Shown one piece after another: positions 40,340 through 49,593 of a stretch of DNA of 64,000 bases (its first letter is position 1; the number at the start of each line of letters is the position of its first letter). Where the stretch lies: the NCBI GenBank assembly GCA_019636235.1, contig JAHBXW010000005.1:186001-250000 (forward strand), read 5' to 3'. The position numbers and the translations under genes are program-made. This DNA comes from Planctomyces sp. GTDB lineage: Bacteria; Planctomycetota; Planctomycetia; Planctomycetales; Planctomycetaceae. The notes beneath the pieces are model-generated. The model ran no database searches, had not been told where the DNA came from, and saw only the letters and a list, made by a program, of their open reading frames with translations.

Positions 40340-41653
40340 ATGCGTTTCCGCATTCTCCTGATCGCGCTGCCGTGCCTGGCCCTGGCGGCCGGATGTCAGA
40401 AGCCGGCCTCCCAGACCGCGCCCCCGTCCGACACGGGGACCACCGGCGCCAAGAAGTCCGACTCGGACACAGCCCCACCGCCGACCACGACTCCGCCTGA
40501 GGCATCCGCGCCCCGGACGCCGCCGCCGCCCCCCGCGGAACCGGACGACGCCAGCGCCGTCTCCCAGCTCGAAGAGCTCAAGGTCCTGTTGACGAAGAAC
40601 GCCGCCGGCAATGTCGAACGCGCTGACGCCAAGAACGCGGAACTCACCGACGAGCAGCTCCCGCTGTTCAAGGGCCTGCCGTCGCTGACGTCCCTCAGCC
40701 TGGAGAACGCCCGCGTCACCAACGATGGGCTGAAGACCCTCGCGGATCTGCCGCAGCTCAAAACGCTCAGCCTGCGCCGCTGCAGCCAGCTCACCGACGA
40801 GGGGCTGATCCATGTCGCCGCGTTGCCGAACCTCGAACAGTTGCTGCTGCTGTACACGCGAGTCACGGACGCCGGCATGGAGCACGTGGCGAAGCTCAAG
40901 AAGCTGCGGGCGCTCGATCTGCGAGGCTGCATGCAGATCGGGGACGGCGCGCTGGAGCACATCAAGGCCTGCGAGAATCTCGTGGATTTGAAGCTCCGCA
41001 CGTACTCGATCACGGATGCCGGGCTGTCCCATCTCGCGAACCTCAAACTGCGATCGTTCGAGATCGAGGACGCCAATCAGATCACCAGCGCCGGGCTGGC
41101 CCCGCTGGCCGGCATGACAGACCTGCAGCGGCTGAACCTGATGCGGACGCGGATCGACGATGCGGGACTGGAGCATTTCAAGAACTGCACGCAGCTCAGG
41201 GATGTGCGGCTTCGCGGGACGTCGATCACCGGCTCGGGACTGGCGGCGCTGCACGGGTCAAAGGCCGCGCTGCGCTATCTGGACATCAGCGAGACGGCGT
41301 TCGGTTCCGATTCCATGTCGCTGCTTGAGCCGCTGACCGCGCTCGAGACGCTGGAAATGTGGTTCGCCACGATCAATGACGACGACCTGGCCGCGCTGGC
41401 CGGCATGACGAAGCTTCGCGAACTGAACCTGGAACAGTGCGTCGGCGTCACCAGCGCCGGCATGCCGCATCTCGCGAAGCTGCCGTCGCTGGAGGTGCTG
41501 AATCTCAAGCAGACGCGCATCCGCGACGAAGGTCTGGCGACTCTGGAGGCCGCTCCGAAGCTGAGGTCGCTGGATCTCAGCAACACGTCCGTCAGCGACG
41601 AGGCGATTGAGAAGTTCCAGACGGCCAAGCCCGACTGCCAGGTGAAGTACTGA
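40340..41653 (+). CDS. Leucine-rich-repeat lipoprotein
   Basis: A 437-residue lipoprotein. Signal peptide with lipobox LALAAGC, then a Pro/Thr/Ser-rich linker to about residue 75, then roughly eleven leucine-rich repeats of the cysteine-containing/GALA-like type (LxxLxLxxTxITDAGLxHL), e.g. LEQLLLLYTRVTDAGMEHVA and LRSLDLSNTSVSDEAI at the end. Such proteins are numerous in planctomycetes and probably mediate protein binding outside the cytoplasm; no enzymatic domain is present. It precedes apgM by 28 nt and may be cotranscribed. Confidence 0.88.
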   Translation: MRFRILLIALPCLALAAGCQKPASQTAPPSDTGTTGAKKSDSDTAPPPTTTPPEASAPRTPPPPPAEPDDASAVSQLEELKVLLTKNAAGNVERADAKNAELTDEQLPLFKGLPSLTSLSLENARVTNDGLKTLADLPQLKTLSLRRCSQLTDEGLIHVAALPNLEQLLLLYTRVTDAGMEHVAKLKKLRALDLRGCMQIGDGALEHIKACENLVDLKLRTYSITDAGLSHLANLKLRSFEIEDANQITSAGLAPLAGMTDLQRLNLMRTRIDDAGLEHFKNCTQLRDVRLRGTSITGSGLAALHGSKAALRYLDISETAFGSDSMSLLEPLTALETLEMWFATINDDDLAALAGMTKLRELNLEQCVGVTSAGMPHLAKLPSLEVLNLKQTRIRDEGLATLEAAPKLRSLDLSNTSVSDEAIEKFQTAKPDCQVKY

Positions 41654-41681
41654 GTTCGTTTCCGCTGACCGACCCACACGC

Positions 41682-42890
41682 ATGCCTGACATTCACGATC
41701 TGACCCGCGCGCTTCAGAAAGACAACGGCTCCCGCATTGTGATGCTCGTCGCCGACGGGCTGGGCGGCCTGCCCCTCGAGCCAGGCGGCAAGACGGAACT
41801 GGAAGCCGCGAAGACGCCGCACCTCGACGCGCTCTCGGGGCGTTCGTCGCTGGGGCTGACCGTGCCCGTGCTGCCCGGCATCACGCCCGGCAGCGGTCCG
41901 GGGCACCTGGGGCTGTTCGGCTATGACCCGCTGCAGTACCAGATCGGCCGCGGCGTGCTGGAGGCGCTGGGGATCGACTTCGATCTCGGTCCGGACGATG
42001 TGGCGATCCGCGGCAACTTCTGCACGCTCGACGCCGCCGGCCACATCACCGACCGCCGCGCCGGACGGATCGACAGCGATCGCGCCGCGCCGCTGTGTGC
42101 GAAGCTGGACCAGATCCAGTTGCCCGGCGCCGAAGTGTTCGTCCGGCACGTCAAGGAATACCGACTGGTGATCGTGCTCCGCGGCGCGGGTCTGGGCGGC
42201 GATGTCGACGACACCGATCCGCAGAAGACGGGCGTGGCTCCTCTGGCGCCGAAAGCGAAGGCCGCCGGATCGGAAAAAACTGTCGCGCTGCTCACCGAGT
42301 TCCTCAAGCAGGCCCGCGAGATTCTCAAGGACGACGCGCCGGCCAACTTTCTGACGCTCCGGGGAATCGACAAGAAGCCGACCATCCCGACCTTTGAGGA
42401 AGTCTACGGCGTCAAGCCGGCGGCCATCGCCGTCTATCCCATGTACCGCGGCCTGGCCCGCCTCGTCGGCATGAACATCCTCGACGCCGGACAGACGCTC
42501 GCCGACCAGTGCAGCCGGCTCGAAGCCGCCTGGAACGACTACAGCTTCTTCTTCATGCACTTCAAGTACACCGACAAGGCGGGCGAGGACGGCAAGTTCG
42601 ACGAGAAGGTCCGGCAGATCGAAGCCCTCGATGCCGCCATCCCCCGCATCACAGCCCTCAAACCCGATGTGCTGATCGTCACGGGCGACCACAGCACGCC
42701 CAGCAAGATGCAGTCGCACAGCTGGCACCCGGTGCCGACGCTGCTGTCGGCCGAGTTGTGCCGCTACGACGCGGCCGGAAAGTTCGGCGAGCAGGCCTGC
42801 CGGGGGGGCTCGCTGGGGCAGTTTGAGGCCAAGCACCTGATGCTGCTCGCGCTGGCGCATGCCGGCCGGCTGGAGAAGTTCGGCGCGTGA
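41682..42890 (+). CDS. apgM: Cofactor-independent phosphoglycerate mutase, archaeal type
   Basis: A 402-residue alkaline-phosphatase-superfamily enzyme interconverting 3- and 2-phosphoglycerate. It has IVMLVADGLGGLP (metal Asp), PGSGPGHLGLFGYDP (catalytic Ser region), the C-terminal metal site VTGDHSTPSKMQSHSWHPVP and an interposed helical domain, all as in the aPGAM/ApgM family (about 400 residues). It is complete. The context (LRR lipoprotein, MFS transporter) gives no special clue. It supplies the glycolytic step shared with gluconeogenesis, alongside ppdK. Confidence 0.94.
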   Translation: MPDIHDLTRALQKDNGSRIVMLVADGLGGLPLEPGGKTELEAAKTPHLDALSGRSSLGLTVPVLPGITPGSGPGHLGLFGYDPLQYQIGRGVLEALGIDFDLGPDDVAIRGNFCTLDAAGHITDRRAGRIDSDRAAPLCAKLDQIQLPGAEVFVRHVKEYRLVIVLRGAGLGGDVDDTDPQKTGVAPLAPKAKAAGSEKTVALLTEFLKQAREILKDDAPANFLTLRGIDKKPTIPTFEEVYGVKPAAIAVYPMYRGLARLVGMNILDAGQTLADQCSRLEAAWNDYSFFFMHFKYTDKAGEDGKFDEKVRQIEALDAAIPRITALKPDVLIVTGDHSTPSKMQSHSWHPVPTLLSAELCRYDAAGKFGEQACRGGSLGQFEAKHLMLLALAHAGRLEKFGA

Positions 42891-42947
42891 TCGGACGTCG
42901 CCCGGGAGTCTCGAGCCCCGGGGTTCCATTTTGAACGAGGTCGTTGC

Positions 42948-44741
42948 ATGACGCAGGCGATCCCCATCCGCTATCGCGTCGTCTTCCTCTCGTTCCTCGT
43001 TTCCGCGCTGCTGTACATCGACCGGTTCGTCCTGACGTACGTGCAGTCGTACGTCCGCGACGATCTGGGCCTCACGCGCCGCGAGACGGGCTGGCTGCTG
43101 TCCGCGTTTTTCTGGTCCTATGCGCTGGCGCAGGTCCCCTCGGGCTGGCTGACCGACCGTTATGGTCCACGGCGGATGCTGACGCTGTACATCGTCGCCT
43201 GGTCGGCGGGGACAGCGGCGATGGGTTGGGTTCACGGCTTCGCGATGCTGCTGCTGACGCGGCTGGCGATCGGCATCGCGCAGGCCGGCGCGTATCCCGC
43301 GTGCGCGTCGGTCGTGGGACGCTGGGCCCCGATGTCCGGGCGGGGCATCGCCAACGCGATCGTCACGTTCGGCGGCCGGCTGGGAAGCGGGATCACTCCG
43401 CTCGTCACGGCCGCCCTGCTGATGCTGTATGCCGGGCGATCAACATCGCCGGACGTCCAGCCGCGGGACATCCTCGTGCCGCACCACCTGGCGGTTCAGC
43501 TCTCGGCGGCCCGGGAGCTGGCCGATTCCGACGACCTGGATGAGGAAGCGGCCGCACGGCGGGACGTCCTGCTTCGCGTCGTGTCCGGAATGTCGCCGGA
43601 AGAGATCTCCGAGCTCGAGCGACTGGCCGCGGAAGCCGCCGGGGCGTCCAACGTGTCCCGCCCCTCCGCGCGGGACCGGCTCACTGGGCTGCCGTCGGAC
43701 GTCGCCCGCGCCACCCCGCTGGCCGTTCAGCCACGGGACCGCGAGTTCTGGGCCGCGCTCCTGACCAGGACCAGCCGCGGACCGCTCCTCGCGAGCCCCG
43801 AGCAGCTCCTCAGTCTGCCGGTCGAACGCGAGGTCCGCCGCAGCTACGCCGCCGGAGACATCCCCAGCTCGGAGCATCCGCGGCTCAACCGGCTGATCCT
43901 CGAATCCGCGCTCCCGGGCTCGCTGCGGTCGATGTACGCCGCCGGCTGGCGTCACGTGATGATGATCTTCGGCGCGGGCGGCCTGGTCATCGCGGCGGGC
44001 TACTGGATTGTCGTCAGAGACCGTCCGGCCGAACATCCCCGCGTCACGCGGGAAGAACTCGCGACGATCAACGAGGGGCGCTTGCCGCTCGCGTCGACGG
44101 GCGCCCCCGGACGCCTGCCGATCCGCGCCATCGTCGCCAGCCCCAGCCTGTGGCTGATCAGTTTTCTGCAGTTGTGCACAAATATCGGCTGGACGTTCCT
44201 GGTCCTGCAGCTTCCGGAGTATCTGCAGAAGGTGCAGAACTGTTCGCTGGAGACGCGGAGCTTCCATGCGTCGATCCCGATCTGGGCGGGGTGGGTGGGG
44301 ATGTTTCTGGGGGGCTGGTTCACGGACTGGTGCACGCGGCGGTTCGGATTGCGGCTGGGCCGGATGGTTCCGCTGTCGGGGACGCGGTTCGTGGCGGCGG
44401 GAGCGTTCCTGATGATGATGTTCGAGCCGTCCCTGTGGACGGCCACGGCGATGTTTTCGCTGGTGGCGTTTTCAACGGATGTCGGCGTGCCGGCGGTGTG
44501 GGCGTACAACCAGGACGTCGGGGGCCGGTACATCGCCTCGGTGCTGGGCTGGGGCAACATGTGGGGCAACATTGGTTCGGCGCTGTCGCCGCTGATCGTC
44601 GTCGAGGCCCTGGAGCGGTTCGGCGACTGGAGCGTGCCGTTCGGGATTTGCGCTGGCGCGTTTGCCGCGGCGGGCGTGTGCGGGCTGTTCATTGACGCGA
44701 CGCGGCCGATTGACGAGGCGTCGGCCAGCCCGCGGGGATAA
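42948..44741 (+). CDS. MFS transporter with a large soluble insert
   Basis: A 597-residue inner-membrane transporter. Helices 1-5 include YIDRFVLTYV and WLLSAFFWSYALAQVPSGWLTDRYGPRR (the MFS signature between helices 2 and 3). Between helix 5 (residue ~160) and helix 6 (residue ~330, HVMMIFGAGGLVIAAGYWIVVRDRPAEHP) lies about 165 residues of charged, soluble sequence not found in normal ACS/ExuT-type anion:cation symporters of about 430 residues. Helices 7-12 are standard. The stop codon lies inside a palindromic repeat. It probably moves an organic anion (sugar acid); the insert's role is unknown. Confidence 0.88.
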   Translation: MTQAIPIRYRVVFLSFLVSALLYIDRFVLTYVQSYVRDDLGLTRRETGWLLSAFFWSYALAQVPSGWLTDRYGPRRMLTLYIVAWSAGTAAMGWVHGFAMLLLTRLAIGIAQAGAYPACASVVGRWAPMSGRGIANAIVTFGGRLGSGITPLVTAALLMLYAGRSTSPDVQPRDILVPHHLAVQLSAARELADSDDLDEEAAARRDVLLRVVSGMSPEEISELERLAAEAAGASNVSRPSARDRLTGLPSDVARATPLAVQPRDREFWAALLTRTSRGPLLASPEQLLSLPVEREVRRSYAAGDIPSSEHPRLNRLILESALPGSLRSMYAAGWRHVMMIFGAGGLVIAAGYWIVVRDRPAEHPRVTREELATINEGRLPLASTGAPGRLPIRAIVASPSLWLISFLQLCTNIGWTFLVLQLPEYLQKVQNCSLETRSFHASIPIWAGWVGMFLGGWFTDWCTRRFGLRLGRMVPLSGTRFVAAGAFLMMMFEPSLWTATAMFSLVAFSTDVGVPAVWAYNQDVGGRYIASVLGWGNMWGNIGSALSPLIVVEALERFGDWSVPFGICAGAFAAAGVCGLFIDATRPIDEASASPRG

Positions 44742-44797
44742 ACCCCGCGGCTCGGCGCGGCGTGTGTTGGCCCTTCGAGACAAACCCCGCGGCTCGG
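44730..44797. repeat. Palindromic repeat, copy E (GC-only variant) plus partial copy
   Basis: CCGCGGGG (44730-44737), loop ATAAA, CCCCGCGG (44743-44750), followed by CTCGGCGCGG. A second half-copy ACAAACCCCGCGGCTCGG lies at 44780-44797. The loop TAA is the stop codon of the MFS gene, so the repeat forms the gene's last codons. Confidence 0.7.
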
Positions 44798-44949
44798 GAT
44801 TTGGCCGCGTTCTCGTTTCGCCTAAGATGCCGCCCGACATTCCGGCCGCCGCGGAATCCGGCGATCCCCGCCCCCGGCCGGGGTGTCCCAGGCACAGCAC
44901 AGTCTCTGCGCGGCCCATCCGCCCGCAGTTCCGTTTTCTTGAGGACCAC

Positions 44950-46422
<1,473 letters not shown>

Positions 46423-46524
46423 GCGCGTGCATCGGCGCCGCCCATCCCTCGCGGACGATCCGCCGAACCGCCCGCTCCAGCGTGCCGGAAGTACGAGCCT
46501 GCGGCCAACTACGGAGAGCAGTCG

Positions 46525-47634
46525 ATGATTGTCGGACTTCCCCGCGAGATCAAAACGGATGAGTACCGCGTGGCCATGATTCCCTCGGGAGTCGACGAAC
46601 TGACGCGGTCCGGCCATACGGTGCTCGTCGAGCAGGGCGCCGGGGTCGGTTCGGGCATCTCCGACCAGGAATACGTCGACGCGGGGGGGACGATCGTCGC
46701 TTCCCCGGCGGACGTGTTCGGCGCGGCCGAGCTGATCGTCAAGGTCAAGGAGCCGCTGGCCGCCGAGTGGCCTCTGCTGCGGCCCGGGCAGATGCTGTTC
46801 ACGTACATGCACTTCGCGGCGGATGAGGAGTTGACGCGGCGCACGCTGGCGACGGGTTGCACGGCGCTGGCCTACGAGACGCTGCGGGGCCGCGCGGGGG
46901 ATCTGCCCTGCCTGACGCCGATGAGCGAAGTCGCCGGGCGGATGAGCATCCAGGAAGGGGCCAAGTATCTCGAGCGCCCGCAGGAGGGACGCGGGATTCT
47001 GCTGGGGGGCGTGCCGGGCGTTCCCCCCGCTCACATTCTCGTGCTGGGGGGCGGCATCGTCGGCAAGAACGCCGCACGGATCGCCGCCGGCTTCCAGGCG
47101 GACGTCGTCATCGCCGACATCAATATGGAACGGCTGCGCTACCTCGACGACATCATGCCGGCCAACGTGAACACGGTGTTCAGCGACCGGCACAACATTC
47201 GGGAGGAGCTGCGGCTGGCCGACCTGGTGATTGGGGCGGTGCTGATTCCCGGGGCCCGGGCGCCGCGACTGGTGACGCGCGAGGACCTTAAGCTGATGAA
47301 GCCGGGCGCGGTGATCATCGACGTCGCCATCGACCAGGGGGGCTGCTTCGAGACCAGCCGGCCGACGACCCATTCCGAGCCGACTTATATCGTCGAAGGC
47401 ATCGTGCACTACTGCGTGACCAACATGCCGGGCGCGGTCGGGCGGACCAGCACGTACGCGCTGTGCAATGTGACATTCCCGTATGTGCTGGAGCTGGCGA
47501 CGCACGGACTGGCGGGGGCCTGCGCGCGGCATCCGGGCTTGGCGGAGGCCGTGAACATGTACGGGGGGCACGTCACGAACCGGGCGGTGGCTGAGACGTT
47601 CGGGCTGCCATATGTGGAGTTCCGCGCGGCGTGA
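46525..47634 (+). CDS. ald: Alanine dehydrogenase
   Basis: A 369-residue NAD-dependent enzyme interconverting L-alanine with pyruvate and ammonia. It starts MIVGLPREIKTDEYRVA, contains the catalytic Lys in VKVKEP and the His in YMHFA, the NAD motif VLGGGIVGKNAARIA and the C-terminal GACARHPGLAEAVNMYGGHVTN. Length is standard (370). The start ATG has GGAGA about 8 nt upstream. It precedes, on the same strand, a lower-GC accessory cluster from which it is separated by about 195 nt. Confidence 0.96.
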   Translation: MIVGLPREIKTDEYRVAMIPSGVDELTRSGHTVLVEQGAGVGSGISDQEYVDAGGTIVASPADVFGAAELIVKVKEPLAAEWPLLRPGQMLFTYMHFAADEELTRRTLATGCTALAYETLRGRAGDLPCLTPMSEVAGRMSIQEGAKYLERPQEGRGILLGGVPGVPPAHILVLGGGIVGKNAARIAAGFQADVVIADINMERLRYLDDIMPANVNTVFSDRHNIREELRLADLVIGAVLIPGARAPRLVTREDLKLMKPGAVIIDVAIDQGGCFETSRPTTHSEPTYIVEGIVHYCVTNMPGAVGRTSTYALCNVTFPYVLELATHGLAGACARHPGLAEAVNMYGGHVTNRAVAETFGLPYVEFRAA

Positions 47635-47689
47635 TGCGCGCGGCGGCAGCGCTGGGCACATCGGCGGCAGACCGCGACGACTCGCTGTC

Positions 47690-47718
47690 TTGACAAATCA
47701 ATTTCCGCTCCGTACCGT
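47690..47718 (+). promoter_or_regulatory. Possible sigma-70-type promoter of the accessory cluster
   Basis: TTGACA at 47690-47695 (perfect -35) with TACCGT at 47713-47718 (weak -10) and a 17-nt spacer, about 110 nt before the first gene of the cluster. The -35 is exact but the -10 matches at 3 of 6 positions only. Confidence 0.4.
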
Positions 47719-47775
47719 CGACAATCGCGGTCCAAACAAAAACTCGTGCGAGCCAACCTACAGGGGTTTTCCGAT

Positions 47776-47792
47776 CCGAACATGCTGTTCGG
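47776..47792. promoter_or_regulatory. Inverted repeat upstream of the accessory cluster
   Basis: CCGAACA (47776-47782) TGC TGTTCGG (47786-47792): a perfect 7-bp inverted repeat 38 nt before the 47830 start, placed where an operator or a short RNA hairpin would act. Confidence 0.4.
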
Positions 47793-47829
47793 GCGCTAGC
47801 TTTCCACCGTATGAACGTGAAGGCTTGTC

Positions 47830-49026
47830 ATGTCACGGCCCTTGCTTCATCGCGCTCTGGTGCGTTCGGCGTCTGCGGCCGGATTTCTTCCCTTTGCGCA
47901 TTTCCTCAGATGCTTCCTGCTGACCTGGGGACTGCTCGGTGCGAGCTGCTCTTTCGAGCGGATTGCGTCTGCCACGACGCCCGCCCTGATTCGCTCCTCG
48001 CTCGCTGACCGCGTCCAGAGAATTCGGCAAGTGCGTGTCGTCTATCGCATTCGGTATGTCGGCGCGCCAGGCGAAAAGTCGCCCTCCCCCGCCGAATTGC
48101 ATTACGACTGGGGATGGGGAAACGGCCAGGAGTATCTGCGGACCTTCGGAATGGACGCTCAGCCCGACTCGGGCGCCACCTCATTCGCTTGGGCGTTTGA
48201 CGGCAAACGCAAGTTCAAATTCCCGATGGACGATTCTGGCAGAATGCTTCAGCTACAGATCCAGAATTCCCATTCGAGCAGCGATCGGCAGGAGTCCGAG
48301 GCCGCGAATTTGATGGGCTTACGAGTCAGTTGGATGCACGAAGACCTTTCGGAACTGGCGGCGATTCCAGACTGCCGGTTTCTCGACTCGGTCGCCATCG
48401 GGTCGGCAAACTATCCCGGGTTCGAGGTGACCACCAAGGGCATCTCGCGGAGAGGACTCGTCCGCGTCCTTGCAGGCCTGGATCCGGATCGTGACTGGGT
48501 GCCCGTCCTGATCCAATGTGAGCAACTGGACGAACGGGGCGATCCGGTTGTCAGGACGCGGCTGGAAGTCGATGCTTCGATGGAAGTCCCCGAAGGCGCC
48601 GATCGGAGCCTGGGGAGCCTGATCGTGCCAAGTTTGGCCAGGCGCACGAGCGAAACCACTGCCGACGGCATCAGGGGCCGCACCGAGATCCATGTCGAAT
48701 CTGTTGCGCTGAACGTGCCCCTGCCGCCACAGTTTGTCGCGCCAGTTATTCCCGACGGAATCACTGTGGATGAGCCCCCATCGAAGCCTGGGGGATTCCC
48801 GATCACATACATCTCAGGGGGTCAAGAGGCCGAATTGGCGGTGCTGGCGTTGCGTGCGCAAGAAATCGAAGCTGAACAACAGAAGGTTCTTGGAAAGTAC
48901 GGCGCACTCGATGCCAGCCCGTTGGCCGGCTCAAGTGCCGGACGGATTTTCGCTGCAATCGCTATTGGCCTTCTGTTGGCCGCCACAGTTGTGTTTTGGT
49001 TGCGACGGTCGCGACTGGATGGTTAA
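47830..49026 (+). CDS. Membrane-anchored secreted protein, first gene of the accessory cluster
   Basis: A 398-residue protein with an N-terminal signal or anchor (HFLRCFLLTWGLLGASC), a beta-rich extracytoplasmic region (VRVVYRIRYVGAPGEKSPSPAELHYDW, later FEVTTKGISRRGLVRVLAGLDPDRDWVPVLIQCEQLD) and a C-terminal helix AAIAIGLLLAATVVFWLRRS followed by a basic tail. The central part resembles lipoprotein-sorting LolA-like folds only in general strand pattern. GAAGG lies 6 nt before the start. The 26-nt gap to the peptide gene suggests one operon. No function can be assigned. Confidence 0.7.
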   Translation: MSRPLLHRALVRSASAAGFLPFAHFLRCFLLTWGLLGASCSFERIASATTPALIRSSLADRVQRIRQVRVVYRIRYVGAPGEKSPSPAELHYDWGWGNGQEYLRTFGMDAQPDSGATSFAWAFDGKRKFKFPMDDSGRMLQLQIQNSHSSSDRQESEAANLMGLRVSWMHEDLSELAAIPDCRFLDSVAIGSANYPGFEVTTKGISRRGLVRVLAGLDPDRDWVPVLIQCEQLDERGDPVVRTRLEVDASMEVPEGADRSLGSLIVPSLARRTSETTADGIRGRTEIHVESVALNVPLPPQFVAPVIPDGITVDEPPSKPGGFPITYISGGQEAELAVLALRAQEIEAEQQKVLGKYGALDASPLAGSSAGRIFAAIAIGLLLAATVVFWLRRSRLDG

Positions 49027-49051
49027 TTTTCCGTGTTAGGAGAAGCATTCA

Positions 49052-49492
49052 ATGAAGATCTCGCAGAGCATGCTCATTGCGGTGTCGAGCGTCGCCGGAG
49101 TGGTGGCCCTCACAATGACGACCCACTCGGCGCCCGCCAATCGTCGTGTATTAGCGACTGAACTGGCCGCAATTCAAGGCGGCGTCGTCCAGGTTTGCGT
49201 CTTTCCGCTTGTCGATGGCGACGCCGTTCATTGCAGCACTTGCCTTCCGGATGGCAACAATCAGTACGTGCGATGCGACGACGGGATCAGCTACAAGTTC
49301 GGCCCCTATACTCCGGGATCGCAATACCGCACAGTCCTCGACACGACCGCTTGCGGTGGCCAGGCGTTGACCTATTGGGACTCCTTTTGCGATATCCAAG
49401 ACACCTCGGTCAGTCCCAAGTTTTGCTACCGAACTCATTTCAAGTTCAACACCACACAGTCAGGATATGACTATGGCCTGACGTGCAACTGA
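49052..49492 (+). CDS. Cys-rich secreted peptide with a double-glycine leader motif
   Basis: A 146-residue precursor behind AGGAGA (8 nt). Residues 1-29 look like a Sec signal peptide (MKISQSMLIAVSSVAGVVAL...SAPA). Residues 33-44 read VLATELAAIQGG, matching the ELxxIxGG core of bacteriocin/RiPP double-glycine leaders cut by C39 peptidases. The part after GG (about 102 residues) holds eight Cys, enough for four disulfides, with many Tyr, Asp and Thr. The gene is followed by a hairpin and then by a C39-like peptidase gene. Role suggested: substrate of that peptidase; toxin, signal or surface peptide are all possible. Confidence 0.72.
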   Translation: MKISQSMLIAVSSVAGVVALTMTTHSAPANRRVLATELAAIQGGVVQVCVFPLVDGDAVHCSTCLPDGNNQYVRCDDGISYKFGPYTPGSQYRTVLDTTACGGQALTYWDSFCDIQDTSVSPKFCYRTHFKFNTTQSGYDYGLTCN

Positions 49493-49504
49493 CTCTGCCG
49501 ATGC

Positions 49505-49537
49505 GGCTCGACGTCGAGCGACGTCGAGCCTGTCTTT
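49505..49537 (+). terminator. Strong hairpin after the peptide gene
   Basis: GGCTCGACGTC (49505-49515) and GACGTCGAGCC (49520-49530) form a perfect 11-bp stem with a 4-nt loop, followed by TGTCTTT, 13 nt beyond the peptide stop. It probably terminates or attenuates transcription, keeping the peptide in excess of the downstream peptidase, as in many bacteriocin operons. Confidence 0.7.
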
Positions 49538-49550
49538 GGACCGTTCCGTC

Positions 49551-49568
49551 CATTGACGCCAGTCAATG
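49551..49568 (+). promoter_or_regulatory. Short inverted repeat before the C39-pilin gene
   Basis: CATTGAC (49551-49557), loop GCCA, GTCAATG (49562-49568): perfect 7-bp stem ending 25 nt before the ATG at 49594. It could be an operator or an mRNA hairpin affecting translation. Confidence 0.4.
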
Positions 49569-49593
49569 ATGCGCAAAGTCGCAGAGGTTTACC

